Of a stretch of DNA of 64,000 nucleotides, positions 41,881 through 49,626 are shown one piece after another (within the stretch, counting starts at the first letter, position 1; every line of letters begins with the position of its first letter). The notes beneath the pieces were generated by a model. That model saw only the letters and a list, made by a program, of their open reading frames with translations, had not been told where the DNA came from and did not search any database. This stretch comes from Chloroflexota bacterium (GTDB taxonomy: Bacteria > Chloroflexota > Limnocylindria > Limnocylindrales > CSP1-4): NCBI GenBank assembly GCA_019637815.1, contig JAHBUZ010000008.1, positions 1-64,000 on the forward strand. The letters run 5' to 3'. The position numbers and the translations under genes are program-made.

Positions 41881-42471
41881 GTGGTCAGGCATATCCATCG
41901 CTCCGTGGTGCTGGCAGCGATGCTGCTGTCGCTCATGCTCACCGCGCAGCCCGCGGTCGCCTTCATCGAGAAGCAGAACACCGGCAAGACCGGCTTCTAC
42001 ACCATCAATGACGAGTTCGCGAGCCCGGGCGCCGTCTGCAAGTACGTGGACAAGTCGGGTGCGCAGAACGACCGGATCGACAAGGTGACCGTCCGGCAGT
42101 TCCACACGCATGGCTGGTACCCCACCAAGACGTGGGTCGGCTACCGGTACATCATCCAGGAGAATCGGCCGCCGATCGCCGACAAGAAGTTCGTGACCAT
42201 CTTCAAGAGCGGCATCGTCAAGAAGCAGGCCAACCAGACCCAGGTGGCGTTCTTCGGGCCCTCCACCTACAAGGTGCCCCGGAACACGTCCCGATATCGC
42301 GTCCAGATCGTGCTGTTCTTCTACAAGAAGGGCTCCAAGACCAACGTCGAGGGCAAGGTCAAGGGCCAGATCGAGGCGTACCGTCACACGTTGGGCACGT
42401 CCGGCAACACGTACGTCCTTGGCAACCAGGGTGATCCCCAGTCCTGCCGCCCGAACTACCACGGCATCTAG
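41881..42471 (+). CDS. secreted protein of unknown family (paralogue B)
   Basis: 196 residues, GTG start. Signal peptide about 1-27 ('VLAAMLLSLMLTAQPAVA'); Cys53 ('GAVCKYVD') at the same position as in the upstream gene, and a C-terminal Cys189 ('QSCRPNY'). Shared pattern: 'DRIDKVTVRQ', 'WVGYRYIIQEN', 'RYRVQIVLFFYKKGSKTNVE' and 'GQIEAYRHTLG'. Unlike the upstream paralogue it is Lys-rich. Probably a secreted beta-sandwich; function unknown. Confidence 0.75.
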   Translation: MVRHIHRSVVLAAMLLSLMLTAQPAVAFIEKQNTGKTGFYTINDEFASPGAVCKYVDKSGAQNDRIDKVTVRQFHTHGWYPTKTWVGYRYIIQENRPPIADKKFVTIFKSGIVKKQANQTQVAFFGPSTYKVPRNTSRYRVQIVLFFYKKGSKTNVEGKVKGQIEAYRHTLGTSGNTYVLGNQGDPQSCRPNYHGI

Positions 42472-42517
42472 GCGCACGCCATGGAGCGGCCGACCCCGGC
42501 CGCACGTCGCTTGAGCT

Positions 42518-42548
42518 GACCCCGGTCCGGGCCATCCGGACCGGGGTC
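42518..42548 (+). terminator. strong terminator after the secreted-protein pair
   Basis: GACCCCGGTCCGG (42,518-42,530), GCCAT loop, CCGGACCGGGGTC (42,536-42,548): 13 perfect base pairs. A second hairpin, CGTGTCC-cgcga-GGACACG (42,551-42,569), follows at once. The tail is only weakly T-rich. Confidence 0.75.
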
Positions 42549-42623
42549 CTCGTGTCCCGCGAGGACACGGTCGGCGACCTGCCGACCGACCGGACCAGGC
42601 CGAGCAGGGCCAGGCGCTTCGGG

Positions 42624-42629
42624 TACCAT
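42624..42629 (+). promoter_or_regulatory. -10 box for glyS
   Basis: GGGTACCAT-type box (TACCAT). It predicts a start near 42,636 and a ~50-nt leader that carries GAGGAG before ATG 42685. Confidence 0.45.
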
Positions 42630-42684
42630 GCCGCAGCACGACCGGCCCTGCCACCGCCGGCGCCCTGAGGAGTCCCCGACCACG

Positions 42685-44118
42685 ATGACCAGCCCTGTCG
42701 CCATGCCTCGTCCCATCGACCCCGCGGATCCGGGGGAGGACCCGGGTCCGTCCGTCGCTGCGCTCGACACCATCGTGTCGCTCGCCAAGCGACGCGGCTT
42801 CATCTTCCCGAGCAGCGAGATCTACGGCGGTATCAACGCCGTGTGGGACTACGGGCCGCTGGGCGTGGAGCTCAAGAACAACGTGAAGCGCGCCTGGTGG
42901 CGCGCCATGATCCAGGAGCGGGACGACGTCGAAGGGCTCGATGCGGGCATCCTGATGGCGCCCCAGGTGTGGGTCACGTCCGGCCATGTCGCGTCATTCA
43001 GCGACCCCATGGTGGAGTGCGCCACCTGCAAGCGCCGGTATCGGCTCGATGAGCTGCCGGGCGGCGAGTCGCTGACCCAGACCGAGCTGCGCGACCCGGA
43101 GATCGTGACGCGCCTCGGGCTGACGTGCCCCAACGATGGTGGGCCGCTGTCCGCCCCGCGCCGGTTCAACCTGATGTTCCAGACGTACATGGGCCCGGTC
43201 CAGGACGACGCCTCGGTCGTGTACCTGCGACCCGAGACCGCCCAGGGCTCGTACGTCAACTTCCGGAACGTCCAGCAGGCGATGCGTCGCAAGCTGCCCT
43301 TCGGCATCGCCCAGATCGGCAAGAGCTTCCGCAACGAGATCTCGCCCGGCAACTTCGTGTTCCGGATGCGCGAGTTCGAGCAGATGGAGATGCAGTACTT
43401 CGTGCGACCGGACGCGGCGGCGGACGTGTTCGAGCAGTGGCTGCCACGTCGCTGGGACTGGTACGTCGCGTACGGCGCCGATCCTGCGCGACTGCGCCTG
43501 CGTGAGCATGCCAGCGACGAGCTGGCCCACTACGCGCGGAAGGCCATCGATATCGAGTACCGGTTCCCGTTCGGCTGGAAGGAGCTCGAGGGCATCCACG
43601 ACCGCGGGGACTTCGACCTGCGCAGCCACCAGGAGGCCTCGGGCCAGAACCTGGAGTACTTCGACCCCGTCACCAACGAGCACTTCGTGCCCCACATCGT
43701 GGAGACCGCGGCCGGGGCGGATCGGGCGCCCTTCACCTTCCTCATCGACGCCTATCGGGAGGAGGAGGTCAAGGGCGAGAAGCGCGTCTCACTGGCACTC
43801 CATCCCCAGCTCGCGCCCTACAAGGTGGCCGTGCTGCCACTGCTCAAGAAGCGCCCCGAGATCGTCGAGCTGTGCCACCGCATCAAGGCGGACCTCAAGC
43901 GGGACATGATGGCCGTCTATGACGACACGGCCGCCATCGGCAAGCTCTACCGTCGACAGGACGAGATCGGCACGCCATGGTGCGTCACCGTGGATGTCGA
44001 GTCGCTCGAGGACGGCGCGGTCACGGTGCGCGATCGGGACACGATGACCCAGGAGCGGATCCCTGTCGAAGGGGTGAAGCGGGCGATCATGGACCGCCTG
44101 GAGGCGTCCCGCCCGTAG
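42685..44118 (+). CDS. glyS: glycyl-tRNA synthetase (homodimeric type)
   Basis: Class II synthetase charging tRNA-Gly. 477 residues: 'VSLAKRRGFIFPSSEIYGGI', 'WDYGPLGVELKNNVKRAWW' (motif 1), a Cys-rich insertion ('ECATCKRRYRLDE', 'LTCPNDGGPL'), 'YLRPETAQGSYVNFRNVQQA' and 'IGKSFRNEISPGNFVFRMRE' (motif 2), and a C-terminal anticodon domain. GAGGAG is 12 nt before ATG 42685; the in-frame ATG 42628 falls inside the promoter. Confidence 0.96.
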   Translation: MTSPVAMPRPIDPADPGEDPGPSVAALDTIVSLAKRRGFIFPSSEIYGGINAVWDYGPLGVELKNNVKRAWWRAMIQERDDVEGLDAGILMAPQVWVTSGHVASFSDPMVECATCKRRYRLDELPGGESLTQTELRDPEIVTRLGLTCPNDGGPLSAPRRFNLMFQTYMGPVQDDASVVYLRPETAQGSYVNFRNVQQAMRRKLPFGIAQIGKSFRNEISPGNFVFRMREFEQMEMQYFVRPDAAADVFEQWLPRRWDWYVAYGADPARLRLREHASDELAHYARKAIDIEYRFPFGWKELEGIHDRGDFDLRSHQEASGQNLEYFDPVTNEHFVPHIVETAAGADRAPFTFLIDAYREEEVKGEKRVSLALHPQLAPYKVAVLPLLKKRPEIVELCHRIKADLKRDMMAVYDDTAAIGKLYRRQDEIGTPWCVTVDVESLEDGAVTVRDRDTMTQERIPVEGVKRAIMDRLEASRP

Positions 44119-44121
44119 CGT

Positions 44122-44158
44122 GCGCTGGGGCGCCCGAGGCGGGCGTTGCGGCCAGCGC
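44122..44158 (+). terminator. nested stem-loop after glyS
   Basis: GCGCTGG (44,122-44,128) pairs with CCAGCGC (44,152-44,158); inside it CGCCCG-agg-CGGGCG (44,131-44,145). It lies three nt after the glyS stop. No T-run. Confidence 0.55.
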
Positions 44159-44295
44159 GCCCTCGCTCACGGGCAGGGGCCCGCTCGCTGCGGGTGCTCG
44201 ACCGCATGTGCGGTGCCCCAACGGGCAGGGATCATCGCCCCAAGATCCCCCCGGGTGTCACGTGTCCGCGGTCCTGACGACCCACACGCTGACGG
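44159..44295 (+). other. upstream region of the large multidomain gene
   Basis: 137 nt. It holds ACCGCA-tg-TGCGGT (44,201-44,214), a candidate operator, and a repeated ACGGGCAGGG (near 44,169 and 44,216). I see no convincing -10 box or Shine-Dalgarno for GTG 44296. Confidence 0.3.
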
Positions 44296-47200
44296 GTGGT
44301 GGCACAGCACGACCGCGCCCGGCACGAGGCCGCACCCACGGTCGCGACGCCGGCACCGGCTCGGCCGGCTGACGTCGCGCGTCCGCCGCCGCCGCTCGCC
44401 GCGCTCCAGCGACTGGCCGGCAACCAGGCGGTCGCGCAGCTCGTCGCGGCGCCCGATGCGCCCGTGGTCATGGAGGCCACGCCTGCCGACCCCGCCGCGG
44501 CACCTGGGGCACCACCGCGTGCCCACGTACCCACGGTCACGGACGTCGATCCCCGGGCACGCGTCGACACCATCCAGCGGGCCATCCTCCTGAACCCGGT
44601 GCTGGGCCGCTTCGAGATCTCGATGGACCTCATGATCGAGGCACTCACCGACCTCACGCCCGGGGATGGCCGAGCGATCCGCGAGGAGTATCGCCGCCGC
44701 ACCGGCTGGGACCTGCGCTGGGTGGTCACCGGCCAGCAGTCGCTGCCCCCGACGTTCGGCATGATGACGGAGGCGACCATGGGCACCAGCCTCGGCCAGC
44801 TGGAGCGACAGCGGGTGCTCAACCTGCTCGGCGGGACCGCCGTGGCGCCCGCCGACCCGGAGCGTGCCGCCGCCACCGGGGCGACGGTCGGCGCGCTCGC
44901 GGCGGGTGCAGCGCGACTGCTGGGCCGGGATGACATCGCGGACGAGCTGGGCGAGAAGGTCGCCGCAGCCGCGACGGCCCACGTCACCGCGGACCAGGAG
45001 CGCGAGCGCACCACGGCCGAGGTCAACCGCACGCGTGCGGACGCCGCCACCATCCGACGGCACATCGAGCGCAAGGAGGGCGAGCAGGCGATCGCCATGA
45101 TCCGCCGTCCGAATGCCGAGCGGCAGGCGCTCGCCAGCCAGTACCTGGCGCTGTATCGCACGGAGCTGTATCTCGACCTCACGTCCCGCCTCAAGGGCAT
45201 CGATGTGGCGCGGGTGGCCGCGACCTGGATCGATGACCACGTGACCGCGGACCGCCTCGCGCTCGAGTCGGACCTCGCGCGCCAGCGACGGGTGGACACC
45301 GCCGCGAGCATGCTGGAGTCCGCGAACCACGGGCTGTTCGGGCCGACCACCGCGGACCTCGCGACGCGTGAGCTGGGCAAGCGTCAGCGACGCGAGGCAC
45401 GCGCCAGGGTGGAGGCACGCCTCGCGGGCATCGCGGCCGCCGGGGAGCAGGACGCGGGTGGCGATCGTGCGTCCGGGCGGGAGCATCTCGGCAAGGTGCT
45501 CGACCAGGCGGGCTCGACCCCCGGCGTCACGCTCCGGTCCGAGCTGGCCAGCCAGGGGGACCGGGTCGCCCAGGCCATCGCGGTCGATGACGAGGCGCGC
45601 GAGCTCGCGTCGCGACTCGCCCGCGCCGATGTCGAGGGGACGCTCAAGCACGCCGACCTCGAAGCGGCACTGCGCCACCTGCGGACCGTCGCCCGGCGCA
45701 TCGTCGTGGAGCGTGTCACGCGTCAGCCGGACCTCGCGCCGTTCGCGGAGCAGCTGCTCATCGCGACCACGGCCAGCACCTACGACGCCTTCCGGAAGCG
45801 CTTCGACGCGGATGACACGAAACGCACCCTCGACCAGGCGCTGGGCATCGAGGCCTTGTTCGGCATCACGACGGTGGAGCAGGAGCGCAACCGCGCGCTG
45901 CTGGAGTCGGAGGGCTCGCTGCCCGCGTGGCGCGAGCTGGATCTCGCGCTGCGTCGGACGCCCAAGGACATGGCCCGCGTGCGCACCGTCCTCGGCCGGC
46001 AGGACCGCCCCGCGATCCTGGGAATCGCCGCGGAGTACCAGGCCAATACCGGCCGGTCGCTGCACACGGACCTGCTGGGGACCCCGGAGCAGCAGCGTCT
46101 CGCGGAGCTCCTGGACCGGGACGAGGCCCGCCAGGAGCATCTCGAGCGCCTGGTGCTGCTCGGCGGCGGGCGTTTCCACTCGGAGACGGCGGACGAGGCC
46201 ACGCGGCTGGAGGAGGAGCGACAGTGGCTGGGTGCCCGCTGCTTCGCCCTGAAGCGAGCCGTCATCCAGAACCGGGGTGCGTTCGCGCGCGCTCGGGACT
46301 GGGTCGGCAACATCGAGAAGTCGCTCGTGGACCGCGCGGACACGGACATCACCGACGCGAACATCGCCGCGTCGCGGGCCCTCGGTGGATCGCCACCCGA
46401 TGTCGCGGCGGCGCGTGCGGCCCTCGCCGAGATGCGTCGCGCCGGGGCTCGCCTCGAGCGCAACCTCGACGTCTACAAGGAGGCGACCAAGGCTGCCTTC
46501 GACGAGTTCGTGGACCTCGCGGTCCTTGCCGTGACGACCATCGTGACCCTCGGCGAGGGGACGGTCGTCATCATGGCCATCCGCGCCACGATGGCCACCG
46601 TGGGCACCAAGCTGGTGCTCAAGGGGAACGACTACTCCGCGGACGAGTTCCTCATGGACCTGCGCAGCGGTCTCGGTGCCGCGGCCGGCGGCAAGCTCGC
46701 GGAGGGGGTGCTCAAGCCGGTCGCCGCCAAGGTCGCGGGCTATGCCGCACGGACCGGGCTGTCCACGGGCCTCACCGGCAAGGTCGCGGGCGCTGCGGGC
46801 AAGGCGGCGATGTGGGAAGGGGAGCAGGTCCTCACGACCACCGCCACGAACGTCGTCACCGGCCAGGATCTCGGCACGGGGCTGGGGCTCGAGGGCCAGA
46901 CCACGGCGCTCGCCCAGCACGGCGTCACGACCGGCGTCAGGGCGGCACGTGCCGCACGCCGGGGCAGGACGACGACCGAGGGGAGCGCGGATGGACCCAC
47001 CGCGCGCGCTCGTGGGCAGGGTGAGGGCCCGTCGTCCGCCACCGACCGCGACCCGCTCGTGACCCGCCCGGACGCCAGTCCCACCAGCGACGTCGATGTC
47101 GACGTCGATGTGCCGGTCCGGGTGCCCATGGCACTGCCCGATGTCCCGGACACCCCGCGCCGGAGCCGGGCCAGGCCGATCTCCGAGCCCGCCCCCGAGG

Positions 47201-48381
47201 CGACGAGCGCCACGGCCGACACGGAGACACCGTCGACGACCCGGGACGAGCCGTCGACGCCCAGGCGCCCGACCGCCCAGGACGCGACCACGACCACACC
47301 GGACGAACGCTCGATGGCGGCGGCACCGGGCGGCCCGACCACGGGCACGCTGACCAGCGCGGAGGCGTTCCGGCTGCATGCCACGGCCGACGAGCGGGCC
47401 CATCGCATCGCCGGGGCGTACGCGCCGGTGTTCGACGAGCTGCCGCACCTCCGGACCGCGGAGCAGCGCCGGGCCCGGCTCGAGCAGATCCTCAACCAGA
47501 CCCTCCAGGGGACCGGCCTGCCACACGTACCGCTCCAGGGTGCGGCCCTGCCACCCGGCAACGCCTCGTTCTCACCCAACACGTTCGTCATCCAGGTGGA
47601 CCTGGCGTACCTCATGAGCCCGACCCTGACACCCGCCCAGTTCGCGCACCTCGCGGGGAGCCTCGCCCACGAGGCGCGTCACGCGCTCCAGGTGTTCCGG
47701 TCGCTGCGCGTGATGGCGGCCGACACGACCGCCACCCTGTATGCCACCGACGCGAACAACCAGCCACCCGAGCATGCCGTGCGGGCGGCCGAGGAGGCCA
47801 ACGCGGGCACGCGCCCGGCGGAGCCGATGGATGTCACCTCGCCCGCGTTCGGGGAGGCCGCGGACGTGTTCCAGGCGTTCTTCGGCGAGGGAGCGGCGAC
47901 CCACGACGCGGTGATGACCCGACTCCGGCTCGCCGCCGATGGCGTCGTGGCCGCCCAGGCGCGCGTCGATGCGACACAGCCCGGCACGCCCGAGCGAGCC
48001 ATCGCGGATGCGGAGCAGGCGGCCGCGCTCCAGGAGTCCCGCACCGCCCACCACGACTACATGGCCATGCCCTACGAGGTGGACGCGTGGCGCCGTGGGC
48101 TCGCCACCGAGCTCGCGACGCTCCAGCGGCTCACGGCCCGTCAGCTGCGGGCGCTCGTCCACGCCGAGGGGCGTGCCGCAGGCGAGGTGGCACTCGCGCG
48201 CTCGGAGCTCGATCGTCTCCGGAAGGCGGGGATGTACACGCCGGCCGCCGAGATGCGTCTCGCCCAGGCGATCGAGGCCTATGACCGCATCGTGCTGCAA
48301 CAGGCCGGGATGCGTGCCGACCTGCACGAGCTCCAGGAGCGCGGTCGTCCGGGGATGGTGCAGGCGCGACTCGGTCCCTGA
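44296..48381 (+). CDS. large toxin-like protein with eCIS-cargo-style tag and HExxH peptidase motif
   Basis: 1,361 residues. Residues 37-49 read LQRLAGNQAVAQL, matching the LQRxxGNxAVxxL signature near the N-terminus of proteins linked to extracellular contractile injection systems. A long helical part follows, with annexin-like stretches ('LTPGDGRAIREEYRRRTGWD', 'RPAILGIAAEYQANTGRSLH'). About 736-775 is hydrophobic ('LAVLAVTTIVTLGEGTVVIM') and then Gly/Ala-rich, as in pore or pretoxin regions. A Thr/Pro/Asp linker (~900-1,015) leads to a C-terminal domain with His1125-Glu-Ala-Arg-His1129 and a later PYEVDA (Glu1261), a plausible third zinc ligand. No signal peptide. No injection-system genes are in the window. 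GTG 44299 is an alternative start. Confidence 0.7.
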   Translation: MVAQHDRARHEAAPTVATPAPARPADVARPPPPLAALQRLAGNQAVAQLVAAPDAPVVMEATPADPAAAPGAPPRAHVPTVTDVDPRARVDTIQRAILLNPVLGRFEISMDLMIEALTDLTPGDGRAIREEYRRRTGWDLRWVVTGQQSLPPTFGMMTEATMGTSLGQLERQRVLNLLGGTAVAPADPERAAATGATVGALAAGAARLLGRDDIADELGEKVAAAATAHVTADQERERTTAEVNRTRADAATIRRHIERKEGEQAIAMIRRPNAERQALASQYLALYRTELYLDLTSRLKGIDVARVAATWIDDHVTADRLALESDLARQRRVDTAASMLESANHGLFGPTTADLATRELGKRQRREARARVEARLAGIAAAGEQDAGGDRASGREHLGKVLDQAGSTPGVTLRSELASQGDRVAQAIAVDDEARELASRLARADVEGTLKHADLEAALRHLRTVARRIVVERVTRQPDLAPFAEQLLIATTASTYDAFRKRFDADDTKRTLDQALGIEALFGITTVEQERNRALLESEGSLPAWRELDLALRRTPKDMARVRTVLGRQDRPAILGIAAEYQANTGRSLHTDLLGTPEQQRLAELLDRDEARQEHLERLVLLGGGRFHSETADEATRLEEERQWLGARCFALKRAVIQNRGAFARARDWVGNIEKSLVDRADTDITDANIAASRALGGSPPDVAAARAALAEMRRAGARLERNLDVYKEATKAAFDEFVDLAVLAVTTIVTLGEGTVVIMAIRATMATVGTKLVLKGNDYSADEFLMDLRSGLGAAAGGKLAEGVLKPVAAKVAGYAARTGLSTGLTGKVAGAAGKAAMWEGEQVLTTTATNVVTGQDLGTGLGLEGQTTALAQHGVTTGVRAARAARRGRTTTEGSADGPTARARGQGEGPSSATDRDPLVTRPDASPTSDVDVDVDVPVRVPMALPDVPDTPRRSRARPISEPAPEATSATADTETPSTTRDEPSTPRRPTAQDATTTTPDERSMAAAPGGPTTGTLTSAEAFRLHATADERAHRIAGAYAPVFDELPHLRTAEQRRARLEQILNQTLQGTGLPHVPLQGAALPPGNASFSPNTFVIQVDLAYLMSPTLTPAQFAHLAGSLAHEARHALQVFRSLRVMAADTTATLYATDANNQPPEHAVRAAEEANAGTRPAEPMDVTSPAFGEAADVFQAFFGEGAATHDAVMTRLRLAADGVVAAQARVDATQPGTPERAIADAEQAAALQESRTAHHDYMAMPYEVDAWRRGLATELATLQRLTARQLRALVHAEGRAAGEVALARSELDRLRKAGMYTPAAEMRLAQAIEAYDRIVLQQAGMRADLHELQERGRPGMVQARLGP

Positions 48382-48389
48382 CGACGCAT

Positions 48390-48439
48390 GCGGTCACCCG
48401 ATCGCGTCCAGGATCACCGGGCGCGGTCACCCGATCGCG
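48390..48439 (+). repeat. 17-bp direct repeat downstream of the large gene
   Basis: GCGGTCACCCGATCGCG at 48,390-48,406 and 48,423-48,439, identical, 33 bp apart. It lies in the gap between convergent genes. Meaning unknown; possible recombination scar. Confidence 0.8.
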
Positions 48440-48528
48440 CGTACGGCCACCGGCCCGCGCACGCGGTCCCCCGTCAGACGCGTCACCACGACCTGGCGCA
48501 CACGTCCGAGGTCGGGCGCCACCGGCGG

Positions 48529-49344
48529 TCAGGCGGGGAGCGTGGCCCCCCGTGCGCCCACCGGCGCCTTGCCCTTGGGCCAGTACAGCTCCGTGTGGAC
48601 CTGCTCCTCGGGGAAGCCTCGACCCGCGAGCGTCTCCTCCGCGGCGAGGATCATGTCGGGGTTGCCACAGATGTAGGAGATGGTGTCATCCACGCCCAGC
48701 TCGAGCTCGTCGTAGACCTCGTTCAGGATGGTCTCGACACGACCCGCGCGCCCCGTCCAGCCCGCGTTGCGCTCCTCGCGGATCCGGGACACGGTGGGCA
48801 CGTAGATGACCGGGTAGGCGCCGCTCGCCTGCCACCCCTCCAGCAGCTCCCGATAGCCCAGGTCGGAGACATGGCTCACCCCGTGGAGGATCACCGCGCG
48901 GCGCGGCGCCCCCTGGCGCCGGAGCGTCTCCATCATCGAGATGAACGGCGCGATGCCCGTGCCGGAGCTGATGAACACGTGTCGCCGGTCGTCATCCGGC
49001 AACAGCACGAACTTGCCCTTGGGCCCCTTCATGCTCATCCGCGCGCCGGGCTGGAGCCGCCACAGCAGTGGCGTGAACATGCCGCCCTCCACCAGGCGCA
49101 CGTAGAAGTCGTAACCGTCGGCAGCGTCCAGGGGTGAGCTGGCCGTGGAGTACGGTCGCTGGATGAGCTTGCCGTCGCTCTCGACGCCGATGGTCAGGTA
49201 CTGGCCGGGCTCGAAGTCGACGGGGTCGCCATCGAACTTGAGCCGGAAGATGGCCAGCGCATCGGTGAGGTCCTCGCGCTGGGTCAGCACGGCGTTGTAG
49301 CGGGCCGATCCCTCGGCGATGGGGCGCGTGTCGACCGCGGTCAT
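48529..49344 (-). CDS. ferredoxin-NADP(+) reductase-like flavoprotein
   Basis: 271 residues, FNR family. FAD-binding 'GKLIQRPYSTASSP' (RPYS 63-66), NAD(P)-binding 'VFISSGTGIAPFISMM' (126-133) and the C-terminal 'ISYICGNPDMILAAEETLAG' (CGNP). No iron-sulphur domain is attached, so it likely passes electrons between NAD(P)H and a ferredoxin or flavodoxin. Predicted -10 TACCAT at 49,386-49,381 (minus) with a ~30-nt leader. Divergent from ppdK. Confidence 0.9.
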   Translation of the reverse strand: MTAVDTRPIAEGSARYNAVLTQREDLTDALAIFRLKFDGDPVDFEPGQYLTIGVESDGKLIQRPYSTASSPLDAADGYDFYVRLVEGGMFTPLLWRLQPGARMSMKGPKGKFVLLPDDDRRHVFISSGTGIAPFISMMETLRRQGAPRRAVILHGVSHVSDLGYRELLEGWQASGAYPVIYVPTVSRIREERNAGWTGRAGRVETILNEVYDELELGVDDTISYICGNPDMILAAEETLAGRGFPEEQVHTELYWPKGKAPVGARGATLPA

Positions 49345-49380
49345 GTGCTGGGATGCCCCCTGTGGTCTCCGTCGGGATGG

Positions 49381-49386
49381 ATGGTA
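49381..49386 (-). promoter_or_regulatory. -10 box for the reductase gene
   Basis: TACCAT on the minus strand, 36 nt before ATG 49344, with G-rich GGGGG about 12 nt before the ATG. Confidence 0.4.
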
Positions 49387-49552
49387 CCCGAGCGGACGGC
49401 CCGCGCTCCTCGCCCGTGCGCGTCAGCGCCCATCGTGGCGGCGGGCATCGCGGGCCGGTGTCCACTTCGTGGCGTCTGCGCGGGACGCGCGTCCGGGTCG
49501 CGGTCGTCCTTTGCCGGCCCGCACATGCGCGAGCCCGACCGATGCCGGATGG

Positions 49553-49617
49553 TACGATCGGGGCGTCACCATCGACAAGTCCGCGGCCGGGGGAGAGGGC
49601 CGCGCGAGTCTCCGGAG
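49553..49617 (+). promoter_or_regulatory. -10 box and leader hairpin of ppdK
   Basis: TACGAT (49,553-49,558) predicts a ~60-nt leader. Within it CGCGGCC (49,582-49,588) pairs with GGCCGCG (49,598-49,604) around a 9-nt purine loop, just upstream of the Shine-Dalgarno GGAGG (49,613-49,617). Confidence 0.4.
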
Positions 49618-49626
49618 GTCCTCTTG

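Noticed and set aside
44167-47526. 1,119-codon minus-strand frame
   Set aside because: Antisense to the large plus-strand gene, whose frame has recognisable motifs. Composition is typical of a GC-rich shadow.
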